From assembly GCF_003063665.1 (NCBI RefSeq), contig NZ_NESF01000001.1, forward strand, positions 620,001 to 684,000: a DNA stretch of 64,000 nt. Direction: 5' to 3'. Below are positions 27,901 to 35,705 of the stretch, one piece after another; the first letter of the stretch is position 1, and each line of letters opens with the position of its first letter. Origin of the DNA: Limnohabitans sp. Hippo3 (GTDB taxonomy: Bacteria; Pseudomonadota; Gammaproteobacteria; Burkholderiales; Burkholderiaceae_C). The translations under genes and the position numbers were made by a program. The notes below the pieces were generated by a model. The model saw nothing but the letters and a program-made list of their open reading frames with translations, made no database searches and was not told the DNA's origin.

Positions 27901-28677
27901 ATGCACACCCTGCGCACCGCCGCCCTGATCCCTTGGGCGCAAACCGACCCGAACCTGAAGGCCCAGGCCACCTTGGCGCTGGACCTGAGCCTGCCCGTGG
28001 GCGCGCTCGACAGCCTGAGCGCCCCCGCTGCAGGCCCCGGCCGCGCCGACCGCCCTGTGCTGGTGCCGCACACCCAGCTCAAAGCCAAATCCATGGCCAC
28101 GCCTGAGGGCCGGGCCATGCTGGTGCATTCGATTGCGCACATCGAACTCAATGCCATCGACCTGGCGCTCGACGCGGTCTGGCGCTTTGCGGGCATGCCC
28201 GAGGCGTTTTACACCGACTGGGTGCGCATTGCCCAAGAAGAAGCCAAGCACTTCAGCCTGCTGCGCCAGCATTTGCTGGACATGGGTTTTGACTACGGCG
28301 ACTTTCCAGCCCACAACACCCTGTGGGACATGGCCGAGCGCACCAAGGACGACATTCTGGCCCGCATTGGCATCGTGCCGCGCACCATGGAAGCGCGGGG
28401 GCTGGACGCCTCACCGGGCGTGAAAAACAAACTGGTCAGTGTGGGTGACCACAGAGCGGGCGAGATCCTCGACATCATCCTGGAAGAAGAAATCGGCCAT
28501 GTGGCCGCAGGCAACCGCTGGTACCGCTACCTGTGCGCGCAGCGCGGCCTCGACCCGGTGCGCACCTACACCGAATTGATCGCGCAATACGACGCCCCCA
28601 AACTGCGCCCACCCTTCAACATGGCGGCCCGGCGTCTGGCCGGGTTTGAAGAGGCGGAGTTAGCGGCCTTGAGCTGA
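27901..28677 (+). CDS. DUF455 family ferritin-like protein
   Basis: A 258-residue helical protein with probable di-iron ligands in SIAHIELNAIDLALD (His/Glu), AQEEAKHFSLLRQHL and EEEIGHVAAGNRWY, the ferritin-like ExxH pattern of DUF455. Its biochemical role is not established; some relatives are linked to tRNA modification or are called rhamnosyltransferase-like. The ATG at 27901 is used because MHTLRTAALIPWAQTDP resembles the family N-terminus; the frame is open back to 27808, but that part is antisense to the neighbouring gene. Followed by repeats. Confidence 0.82.
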   Translation: MHTLRTAALIPWAQTDPNLKAQATLALDLSLPVGALDSLSAPAAGPGRADRPVLVPHTQLKAKSMATPEGRAMLVHSIAHIELNAIDLALDAVWRFAGMPEAFYTDWVRIAQEEAKHFSLLRQHLLDMGFDYGDFPAHNTLWDMAERTKDDILARIGIVPRTMEARGLDASPGVKNKLVSVGDHRAGEILDIILEEEIGHVAAGNRWYRYLCAQRGLDPVRTYTELIAQYDAPKLRPPFNMAARRLAGFEEAELAALS

Positions 28678-28690
28678 AATACCCGCCCAC

Positions 28691-28767
28691 GGTAGGTCGG
28701 CACCTTCAGGTCCGACATTGCCCTCGTCGGCAAAGCACCCAGTCGGAGCTAAAGCTACCGACCTACA
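28691..28767. repeat. Intergenic palindromic repeat, family B, copy 2
   Basis: GGTAGGTCGGCACCTTCAGG (28691) faces AGCTAAAGCTACCGACCTAC at its right end, with GTCCGAC/GTCGGAG inner arms. Related in opposite orientation to the element at 18339-18422. Lies between the convergent DUF455 gene and xerD. Confidence 0.65.
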
Positions 28768-28781
28768 AAAGTGCAATCATC

Positions 28782-28807
28782 CGGCTGCAGAGGCTGCCTC
28801 CCACAGA
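28782..28807 (-). repeat. Degenerate REP-like unit, family A
   Basis: CGGCTGCAGAGGCTGCCTCC followed by CACAGAG resembles the right-hand unit at 13205 with a changed centre. Sits just after the family B element and 14 bases from the xerD stop. Confidence 0.55.
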
Positions 28808-28820
28808 GTCGGCAGATGCA

Positions 28821-29729
28821 TCACCCTCTGGGGTGGTGCTGGGCGTGCAGGGTCTTGAGGCGCTCACGCGCCACATGGGTGTAGATGGTGGTGGTCGAAA
28901 TGTCGGCATGGCCCAGCAGCATCTGCACCGCCCGCAAATCGGCCCCGTGGTTGAGCAAGTGCGTGGCAAAGGCGTGGCGCAGCGTGTGCGGCGACAAGGG
29001 TGCGGTGATGCCTGCCTCGATGGCATAGCGTTTGACCAGGTTCCAGAACATGACGCGTGACATGGCAGTGCCGGGCTTGGGGCCACTGCTGGTGACAAAG
29101 AGGTCTTCGGTCTGGCGTTGGCCGAGCAAGGTAGGCCGCGCCTGCCCCAGGTAGCGCTGCAGCCATTCCCGCGCTTCTGCGCCAAAGGGCACCAGCCGCT
29201 CCTTGCTGCCTTTGCCCATGATGCGCAGCACGCCTTCGTTGAGTGACACATGCAAGGTTTTGAGCGAGACCAACTCGCTCACCCGCAGGCCGCTGGCGTA
29301 CATCAGCTCCAACATGGCGCGGTCGCGCAAGCCCAGATCGGTGGCCACATCCGGCGCACGCAACAAAGCATCCACCTGCGCCTCGCCCAAGGTTTTGGGC
29401 ACACGCAGCGCCTGTTTGGCGGCCAACATGCGCAACGTGGGGTCGCTTTGGATCAGGCGTTCGCGCAACGCCCACCGGAAAAAGCGCTTGAACACCGTGA
29501 GCCTGCGGTTGGCTGACGTGGCCTTGGTCTGGCCATGGCGCTCGGCGAAATAGGCCTGCAGATGGTGTTCTTGGGTCGCTTCCAGCGCCAGCCTGTGCGT
29601 CAAAAACAGCCAGGTAGCGTAAAGCGACAAATCCAGACGGTAGGCTGCCAGCGTGTTGGCAGCCAGGCCGTCTTCCAGCCAGAGGGCTTCGGCGAATCGG
29701 TCGATGGCGCTCTGGCTGGCCTCATGCAT
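28821..29729 (-). CDS. xerD: Site-specific tyrosine recombinase XerD
   Basis: A 302-residue recombinase that resolves chromosome dimers at dif with XerC. The SAM-like N-terminal DNA-binding domain spans 1-105. The catalytic domain has Arg in ASGLRVSELVSL, Lys in MGKGSKERLVPF, H-x-x-R in LSPHTLRHAFATHLLNHG, His in LLGHADISTT and Tyr in TIYTHV. Length, the complete catalytic set and the absence of phage genes point to the housekeeping enzyme, not an integrase. The next gene (Bug protein) is nine bases upstream on the same strand. Confidence 0.93.
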   Translation of the reverse strand: MHEASQSAIDRFAEALWLEDGLAANTLAAYRLDLSLYATWLFLTHRLALEATQEHHLQAYFAERHGQTKATSANRRLTVFKRFFRWALRERLIQSDPTLRMLAAKQALRVPKTLGEAQVDALLRAPDVATDLGLRDRAMLELMYASGLRVSELVSLKTLHVSLNEGVLRIMGKGSKERLVPFGAEAREWLQRYLGQARPTLLGQRQTEDLFVTSSGPKPGTAMSRVMFWNLVKRYAIEAGITAPLSPHTLRHAFATHLLNHGADLRAVQMLLGHADISTTTIYTHVARERLKTLHAQHHPRG

Positions 29730-29738
29730 GGACTGGCA

Positions 29739-30713
29739 TCAGTCCAGCTTGAGTTTTTGCTGGTCCACGACTTTTTTGTAGACCTCGAACTCGGCCTTGA
29801 TCTGGGCCGTGAATTCTTCGGGCGAGTTGGCCACGATCAAGGAGCCAGTGTCGTTGATGCGCTTGGTCACGCCGGGCTCTTGCAAGGCCTTTTTCACACC
29901 CGCGCTGATCTTGTCCACCACCTCTTTGGGCAGGTTTTTGGGGCCGAGAATGCCGTAATAGGCCATGCGGTTGACCGGCTCCAGCCCAATTTCCTTGAAG
30001 GTTGGCACGTTGGGCAACTGGGGCAGGCGCTGAGGTGCGGCCACCACGATCGGCACCAATTTGCCGGTTTGGATGAATGGCAGGGCCGAAGGCAGGTTGT
30101 CAAAAATGATCGGCACCTGGCCCGCCACCGTGTCGTTCAGGGCCGGACCTGCGCCGCGGTAAGGAATGTGCGTGATGAACACGCCCGCCAGACTCTTCCA
30201 CAGCTCGGTTTGCAGGTGGCCGATGCCGCCCGTGCCCGACGATGCGTAGGAGTACTTGCCCGGGTTCTTTTTGATTTCGGCCAAAAAGCCTTTGTAGTCC
30301 TTGGCCGGGAAGCTGGGGTGCACCGCGATCACGTTGGGCGTGGCCGCGATGTTGATGATGGGCGTGAAATCGGTCAGGACGTTGTACGGGATCTTGGGGT
30401 TGATGGCCGGGTTGGCGGCGGTGGTCGACACAGTGGCCATGCCCAGGTTGTACCCGTCGGGTGCGACACGCGCCGTTTCGGTCGCGCCCACCACACCACC
30501 ACCACCGGCTTTGTTTTCGACGATGACGCTTTGGCCCAGGGCTTTGCCCAAAGGCTCTGAAATCACGCGGGCGACGATGTCGGTGGTGCCACCGGGTGCG
30601 AAAGGGACCTGCAACTTGATGGGTTTGTTGGGATAAGCCTGTGCCCACACAGAACCACTGGCCAAGAGGGTGACAGCCAGACCGGTCACAGAAACCAAAC
30701 AGCGACGCTTCAT
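29739..30713 (-). CDS. Bug-family (TctC) periplasmic binding protein
   Basis: A 324-residue exported binding protein of the tripartite tricarboxylate transporter family, very numerous in Burkholderiales. The signal peptide ends SGSVWAQA. The mature part has the Bug motifs YPNKPIKLQVPFAPGGTTD, GQSVIVENKAGGGG, YASSGTGGIGHLQTE and ITHIPYRGAGPA. No TctA/TctB membrane genes are nearby, as is common for orphan Bug proteins. AAGGAG before the ATG at 30713 settles the start. Ligand unknown, probably a carboxylate. Confidence 0.9.
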   Translation of the reverse strand: MKRRCLVSVTGLAVTLLASGSVWAQAYPNKPIKLQVPFAPGGTTDIVARVISEPLGKALGQSVIVENKAGGGGVVGATETARVAPDGYNLGMATVSTTAANPAINPKIPYNVLTDFTPIINIAATPNVIAVHPSFPAKDYKGFLAEIKKNPGKYSYASSGTGGIGHLQTELWKSLAGVFITHIPYRGAGPALNDTVAGQVPIIFDNLPSALPFIQTGKLVPIVVAAPQRLPQLPNVPTFKEIGLEPVNRMAYYGILGPKNLPKEVVDKISAGVKKALQEPGVTKRINDTGSLIVANSPEEFTAQIKAEFEVYKKVVDQQKLKLD

Positions 30714-30859
30714 TCGAAAACTCCTTGAAAGATGGCACATGATAGGCAAAGACGGTGGGCTTTTGTGAGAGGGGAAACCATCAAACCGTCAAAAAATGCA
30801 TGAACCTCAGGTGACAAGACAGCGCCAGGGCACCTTAAAGGGTCAGTTATCCTAGACGA

Positions 30860-31765
30860 GTGAACTTTGCCCAACTCCTCTTTCCCGATTTTTCCCTGAT
30901 TTTGTGCGGCTATCTGATCTGCCGCTTCACCGCCTTGAACCGCCCGGTGTGGCAACAGGTGGAAAGTCTGGTGTATTTTTTTCTGTTCCCTGTGCTGCTG
31001 TTTCACTCCATCGTGAAAAGCCCGCTGGACCTGAATGCGGCCTCCAGCCTGATCGGGGCGGGGCTGAGTCTGGGCTTGTGTGCGATTGCCCTGTCGTACA
31101 GCCTGCCCTATTGGCCCATCTTGGGCCAGCGACTGGACCGGCGCGACCATGCGGCCAGCGCCCAGGTGGGCTTTCGCTTCAACTCCTTCATTGCGCTGGC
31201 GCTGGCCGAACGCCTGGCTGGCCCCGAAGGCCTGCTCATGATCTCGGTGCTGATCGGGGTGTGCGTGCCGCTGTTCAACATCGGCGCGGTCTGGCCCATG
31301 GCCCGGCATGCCAACACCGGTTTTTTGCGCGAGCTGTTGCGCAACCCCCTGATCATTGCCACCGGCTCCGGTTTGGCCGCCAACCTGCTGGGCTTGCGCA
31401 TTCCTGAATGGCTCGACCCCAGCGTCAGCCGGATCGGCGCTGCGTCTTTGGCATTGGGTTTGATGGCCGCGGGCGCGGGCATGCAGCTGGGCACCTTACG
31501 CCAGGGCAAACTGCTGGGCCTGAGCGTGCTGACGGTCAAACACCTGCTGCTGCCTTTGATCGCCCTGGGCATGTCCCGCCTGTTTCAGCTGGACGCCCTG
31601 CAAACCACGGTGCTGTTGGCGTTTTCAGCTTTGCCCACGGCATCCACCTGCTACGTGCTGGCCGCCCGCATGGGCTACAACGGCCCCTATGTGGCGGGAC
31701 TGGTCACGCTGTCGACCTTGTCAGGGATGTGGAGTTTGCCGTTTGCGCTGGGAGTGCTGCGCTGA
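30860..31765 (+). CDS. AEC (auxin efflux carrier)-family permease
   Basis: A 301-residue inner-membrane protein with about ten hydrophobic segments in two five-helix halves. The first half has ESLVYFFLFPVLLFHSIV and the second LASALP-like FSALPTASTCYVLA, the family's crossover motif. Start is GTG at 30860 (NFAQLLFPDF); no ATG is available nearby. Divergent from the Bug protein gene over 146 bases. Bacterial AEC proteins export or import small carboxylates such as malate; the substrate is not told by the sequence. Confidence 0.85.
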   Translation: MNFAQLLFPDFSLILCGYLICRFTALNRPVWQQVESLVYFFLFPVLLFHSIVKSPLDLNAASSLIGAGLSLGLCAIALSYSLPYWPILGQRLDRRDHAASAQVGFRFNSFIALALAERLAGPEGLLMISVLIGVCVPLFNIGAVWPMARHANTGFLRELLRNPLIIATGSGLAANLLGLRIPEWLDPSVSRIGAASLALGLMAAGAGMQLGTLRQGKLLGLSVLTVKHLLLPLIALGMSRLFQLDALQTTVLLAFSALPTASTCYVLAARMGYNGPYVAGLVTLSTLSGMWSLPFALGVLR

Positions 31766-31805
31766 CGCAGAACTGCGCGACGCGTCACCCCCGACACCAA
31801 CAACC

Positions 31806-31910
31806 GTCACCCCGACTTGATCGGGGGTAACAAAACCGAAGGGTCATACCCGCGAATGCGGGTATCCATGGAGGCCGAAGGCATGGACCCCCGATCAAGT
31901 CGGGGGTGAC
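31806..31910. repeat. Compound palindromic repeat, family C, overlapping the queG 3' end
   Basis: Outer arms GTCACCCCGACTTGATCGGG (from 31806) and ACCCCCGATCAAGTCGGGGG (from 31887) are inverted copies. Between them lies a second hairpin ATACCCGC-GAAT-GCGGGTAT (31846-31865). The right arm contains the queG stop codon and its last few codons. The left half follows the AEC permease gene by 40 bases. Confidence 0.75.
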
Positions 31911-33031
31911 GAAACCGATGGGTCATGACCGCGCATACGGGCCAGCGACCAAGCCACCTGCTCCTGCACCACCGGGTCGGGGTGCTTAGTGTGGACGGCG
32001 AGGGCCTGCTGCAAGCCTCGCTGTTCATCCGCCGACAAGTCCCCTGACGCCAGTGCGTTGCCCGCTGCCAGGGCCAAATTTCGCAGCCAGCGGACGTGGC
32101 CGATGCGGCGGATGGCACTGCCTTCGGTGCGGCGCAAAAACTCGGCCTCATCCCAAGCCATCAGCGCTGTGATGCTGCCCGCACCCAAGCCCTCGCGGAT
32201 CTGCCAATCGGGCAAAGGGCTGACTTGCGCAAACTTGTTCCAGGGGCAGGCCAGCTGGCAGTCGTCGCAGCCGTAAATGCGGTTACCGATCAAAGGGCGC
32301 AGTGCCTCGTCGATGGGCCCGGCGTGCTCGATCGTCAAATAAGAAATGCAGCGCCGTGCATCCAGCTTGTAAGGCCCCACGATGGCCTGGGTGGGGCACA
32401 GATCCATACACGCGCTGCATTGGCCGCAGTGCGCCGAGGTGGCGGGCGTTTCGGGCAGGGCCAAGTCCACAAACAACTCGCCCAGAAAAAACATCGACCC
32501 GGCCTCGCGGTTCAGCACCAGGGTGTGTTTGCCGCGCCAGCCCAAGCCACTGCGCTGGGCCAGCTCGGCCTCCATCACGGGGGCCGAGTCGGTGAACACG
32601 CGGTGACCAAAGGGGCCAATCGCCTGGGCGATGCGGTCCTGCAGTTTTTGCAGGCGGCTGCGCAAGACCTTGTGGTAATCGCGTCCCCGGGCATAGAGGG
32701 AAACCACGGCTTCGCCCGGCTGCAGGCTGCGGGCGGTTTCACGGGCCAGCCAGTCGGGCGGTGTGTCCTGCGGCAAATAATCTATGCGGGCAGTGATCAC
32801 GCTCAGCGTGCCCGGCACCAGTTCAGCCGGGCGGGCGCGCTTCATGCCGTGGCTTTCCATATAGCCCATGCTGCCGTGAAACCCTGCGGCCAACCAAGCC
32901 TGTAATCCGGGCTCGGCCGAGGACAAATCGATGCCCGCCACGCCAATTTGGGACAATCCCACGTCATGCGCCCAGATCTGGATCTGGGCCCACAGTTCAG
33001 GAAGGTCGATTTGAGTACGTTGAGCAGTCAC
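31895..33031 (-). CDS. queG: Epoxyqueuosine reductase
   Basis: A 378-residue cobalamin/Fe-S enzyme for the last step of queuosine tRNA synthesis. Two 4Fe-4S clusters are given by CGQCSACMDLCP and CDDCQLACPWN. The N-terminal region shows SQIGVAG and GFHGSMGYM. The C-terminal part is HEAT-like. GTG at 33031 is taken as start because the family N-terminus begins there; the frame is open much further upstream but antisense to tsaE. The final residues GHDPSVSSPPT are encoded by a dispersed repeat. Starts back to back with tsaE, as in E. coli. Confidence 0.92.
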   Translation of the reverse strand: MTAQRTQIDLPELWAQIQIWAHDVGLSQIGVAGIDLSSAEPGLQAWLAAGFHGSMGYMESHGMKRARPAELVPGTLSVITARIDYLPQDTPPDWLARETARSLQPGEAVVSLYARGRDYHKVLRSRLQKLQDRIAQAIGPFGHRVFTDSAPVMEAELAQRSGLGWRGKHTLVLNREAGSMFFLGELFVDLALPETPATSAHCGQCSACMDLCPTQAIVGPYKLDARRCISYLTIEHAGPIDEALRPLIGNRIYGCDDCQLACPWNKFAQVSPLPDWQIREGLGAGSITALMAWDEAEFLRRTEGSAIRRIGHVRWLRNLALAAGNALASGDLSADEQRGLQQALAVHTKHPDPVVQEQVAWSLARMRGHDPSVSSPPT

Positions 33032-33589
33032 CCGCCGATTGTAGGAAGCCCTACCGCACCACGCGCCTGGGCGGGCTTGTGGCCGAATGAAGCCGCCACG
33101 CAGGCCTTTGCCGAAGAACTGAGCGCCGCCTTGCAAAACTGGCCGGGCGGGCGCGATGCCCGCATTGAGTTGCGCGGCAACCTGGGTGCGGGCAAGACCA
33201 CCTTGGTGCGCCACCTGCTGCGTGCGGCCGGGGTGACAGGTCGCATCAAAAGCCCGACCTACGCCGTGGTCGAGCCGCACCAGGCGGGCACAGGCACAAG
33301 CGAAGACGACAGCGCCTGGCCCATCTGGCACTTCGACTTTTACCGCTTCAACGACCCCCAAGAATGGGAAGACGCCGGCTTTCGCGACATCTTTGCCGGG
33401 CCGGGCCTCAAGCTCATGGAATGGCCCGACAAGGTGGCCGGGCAACTGCCGCCGCCCGACTGGGTGATTGCGCTCGACGCCATCGACGAAGACCAGCGCC
33501 AGGTGCACATCAGCGCGGCCACAGAGCGGGGCCAGCACTGGCTGCAAACTTGGGCACAAACTCACCCGGAGGCCGGACATGCAGGCTGA
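33011..33589 (+). CDS. tsaE: tRNA threonylcarbamoyladenosine biosynthesis ATPase TsaE
   Basis: A 192-residue P-loop protein that drives the TsaBDE complex making t6A in tRNA. Walker A is GNLGAGKTTLVRHLL. It is followed by SPTYAVVEPH and the family stretch WHFDFYRFNDPQEWEDAGF, with Walker B-like LKLMEWPDK. TTG at 33011 is chosen because AGGAAGG stands five bases before it; the longer frame upstream lies antisense to queG. The 5' end overlaps the queG start by 21 bases on the opposite strand. The 3' end overlaps amiC by 11 bases. Confidence 0.9.
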   Translation: MSTLSSHPPIVGSPTAPRAWAGLWPNEAATQAFAEELSAALQNWPGGRDARIELRGNLGAGKTTLVRHLLRAAGVTGRIKSPTYAVVEPHQAGTGTSEDDSAWPIWHFDFYRFNDPQEWEDAGFRDIFAGPGLKLMEWPDKVAGQLPPPDWVIALDAIDEDQRQVHISAATERGQHWLQTWAQTHPEAGHAG

Positions 33590-34976
33590 TCGCCGCCGCC
33601 TGGTCAAAGCAGGCCTGCTGGTACTCAGTTTGGGGGCCGCTCAGCTGGCGCGCGGCGCCAACATGCTGGCCGTGCGCATCTGGCCAGCGCCCGATTACAG
33701 CCGCGTCACGCTCGAGTCGGACACCGCACTCAAGACCCGGCAAACCTTCATCGACTCGCCGCCCAGACTGGCGGTGGACATTGAAGGCATGGAACTCAAC
33801 GCCGCCTTGCGTGAACTGGTGGGCAAAGTGCAGGCGTCCGACCCCAACATCGCGGGCATTCGCGTGGGCCAGTTCAATGCCAGCACTGTGCGGCTGGTGA
33901 TCGACCTCAAACGCCCCATCGCGCCCCAAGTTTTCACCTTGCAGCCTGTGGCCGCCTATGCCCACCGCTTGGTGCTCGACCTGTACCCCTCACAAGCGGC
34001 AGACCCGCTGGAGCAACTGATCCAGGAGCGTGCTTCGGCCAAGGCAGCGGCGAGTTCCAGCAGCTTGCCCCCTGCCGCCCAGGCGAACGATCCTTTGAGC
34101 GAGTGGATGGCCAAGCAAGGTCAGTCCAACGCCAACAAGCCATCACCACCGCCAGCGGCACCCAGCACCCGCAAGCAGGACTTTGAACCCGCCCCCTCGG
34201 CCGTGATGGACAACCCCAACCACCCGCCGCGCCCGGCCAACACCCCGGCCACCGACCGGCTGATCGTGATCGCGCTGGACCCGGGTCATGGCGGTGAAGA
34301 CCCCGGTGCCATCGGCCCCGGCGGCACCCGCGAAAAAGACGTGGTGCTGAAAATTGCCCAACTGCTGCGCGACCGCATCAACGCCAGCAGCGTGAACGGC
34401 AGCCCCATGCGGGCTTACCTGACCCGCGACGCCGACTTCTTTGTGCCCCTGCATGTCAGGGTTCAAAAGGCGCGCCGCGTGCAAGCCGACCTGTTCGTCA
34501 GCATCCACGCCGATGCGTTTTACACGCCCCAGGCCAAAGGCGCGAGCGTGTTTGCGCTCAGCCAAGGGGCGGCTTCCAGCAGTGCGGCCCGCTGGATGGC
34601 CCAAAAAGAAAACAAGGCCGACTTGATCGGCGGCATCAACCTGGGAAGCCAGGACGCGCAGGTTCAGCGTGCCTTGCTGGACATGAGCACCGCAGCGCAA
34701 ATCAAGGACAGCCTGCAGCTGGGCGGCAGCTTGCTGCGCGAGATCGGCGGCGTTGGGAAATTGCACAAACCCCGGGTCGAGCAAGCGGGTTTTGCGGTCC
34801 TCAAAGCCCCGGACATTCCGAGCGTGCTGGTGGAAACTGCCTTCATCAGCAACCCGGAAGAAGAAGAAAAACTGCGCAGCGACGCCTACCAAAAGCAGCT
34901 GACCGATGCCCTGATGCGCGGCATCCTGCAATATTTCTCGCGAAACCCGCCGCTGGCACGCAACCGGAGCCTGTGA
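33579..34976 (+). CDS. amiC: N-acetylmuramoyl-L-alanine amidase, AmiC/AmiB type
   Basis: A 465-residue periplasmic zinc amidase that cuts daughter-cell peptidoglycan. The N-terminus (RRRLVKAGLLVLSLG) looks like a twin-arginine signal. An AMIN domain spans about 30-140, then a Pro/Ser-rich linker (150-225) and an Amidase_3 domain (about 228-455) with IALDPGHGGEDPGA, SIHADAF and VLVETAFISN. GGAGG eight bases before the ATG gives the start. The Amidase_3 regulatory helix region lies around 355-400. Position tsaE-amidase-mutL is the classic gammaproteobacterial/betaproteobacterial order. Confidence 0.92.
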   Translation: MQADRRRLVKAGLLVLSLGAAQLARGANMLAVRIWPAPDYSRVTLESDTALKTRQTFIDSPPRLAVDIEGMELNAALRELVGKVQASDPNIAGIRVGQFNASTVRLVIDLKRPIAPQVFTLQPVAAYAHRLVLDLYPSQAADPLEQLIQERASAKAAASSSSLPPAAQANDPLSEWMAKQGQSNANKPSPPPAAPSTRKQDFEPAPSAVMDNPNHPPRPANTPATDRLIVIALDPGHGGEDPGAIGPGGTREKDVVLKIAQLLRDRINASSVNGSPMRAYLTRDADFFVPLHVRVQKARRVQADLFVSIHADAFYTPQAKGASVFALSQGAASSSAARWMAQKENKADLIGGINLGSQDAQVQRALLDMSTAAQIKDSLQLGGSLLREIGGVGKLHKPRVEQAGFAVLKAPDIPSVLVETAFISNPEEEEKLRSDAYQKQLTDALMRGILQYFSRNPPLARNRSL

Positions 34977-34982
34977 GGACCT

Positions 34983-35621
34983 TCAGACAGCCCGCCGGGC
35001 CTTCCACGCCCCAAACATGGCGATCAGGCCCGGCACGATGATCAAGGCCCAAATGATCTTGGACAGGTGCGTCTGCACAAAGGGCAAATTGCCAAACAGG
35101 TAACCGGCCAAGGTCAGGCCCACCACCCAAATGAAGCCCCCCACCACATTGAACAGGGTGAATTTGCTGCGGGTCATCTCGGCCACACCCGCCACAAAGG
35201 GCACAAAAGTGCGAATGAACGGCATGAAACGCGCCAGGATGATGGTGATGCCGCCGTATTTTTCGTAAAACGCGTGGGCTTGGTCAAAGCCCTTGCGGCT
35301 GAAAAAACGCGAATCTTCCCACTGGAACACCCGGGGGCCAAAGTAACGCCCGATCGTGTAGTTGGTCTGGTCGCCCAAAATGGCCGCCACCAGCAGCAAA
35401 CCCATCACCAGCGGCAGGCTCATCAAACCCACGCCGCACATGGCCCCGACGATGAAGAGCAGCGAGTCGCCCGGCAAAAACGGCATGACCACAACGCCGG
35501 TTTCCACAAAAATGATGAGGAATAACAGGGCATAGACCCAGGCCCCATATTGGGCAACAAAGGCCTCCAAGTAGCGGTCGACGTGGAGGATGAAATCAAC
35601 GAGTTGCAGCAAGATGTCCAT
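34983..35621 (-). CDS. DedA family inner-membrane protein
   Basis: A 212-residue membrane protein with about five hydrophobic segments and the DedA marks: FVETGVVVMPFLPGDSLL, the re-entrant GDQTNYTIGRYFG, and ARFMPFIRTFVPFVAG. DedA/DTT-type proteins are linked to undecaprenyl-phosphate or lipid recycling and proton-driven homeostasis. It is inserted on the opposite strand between amiC and mutL, interrupting the usual amidase-mutL pair. The ATG at 35621 gives the normal N-terminus; upstream the frame runs antisense through mutL and is not coding. Confidence 0.88.
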   Translation of the reverse strand: MDILLQLVDFILHVDRYLEAFVAQYGAWVYALLFLIIFVETGVVVMPFLPGDSLLFIVGAMCGVGLMSLPLVMGLLLVAAILGDQTNYTIGRYFGPRVFQWEDSRFFSRKGFDQAHAFYEKYGGITIILARFMPFIRTFVPFVAGVAEMTRSKFTLFNVVGGFIWVVGLTLAGYLFGNLPFVQTHLSKIIWALIIVPGLIAMFGAWKARRAV

Positions 35622-35640
35622 GCGCCGATTATCCCCGCAG

Positions 35641-35669
35641 GCATTCGGCCGCAGGGGCGGCCTCCCACG
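35641..35669 (-). repeat. REP-like unit, family A (single)
   Basis: GCATTCGGCCGCAGGGGCGG then CCTCCCACG matches the right-hand unit of the pair at 13141-13231. Sits between divergent dedA and mutL, 37 bases before the mutL start. Confidence 0.7.
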
Positions 35670-35705
35670 ACCAGATGCAACGATCACAAGCCCTAAAATC
35701 AGGCT

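Noticed and set aside
28821..29729. Tyrosine recombinase as a sign of an integrated element
   Set aside because: It matches housekeeping XerD in length and full catalytic set. No att-like repeats, phage or transfer genes are nearby.
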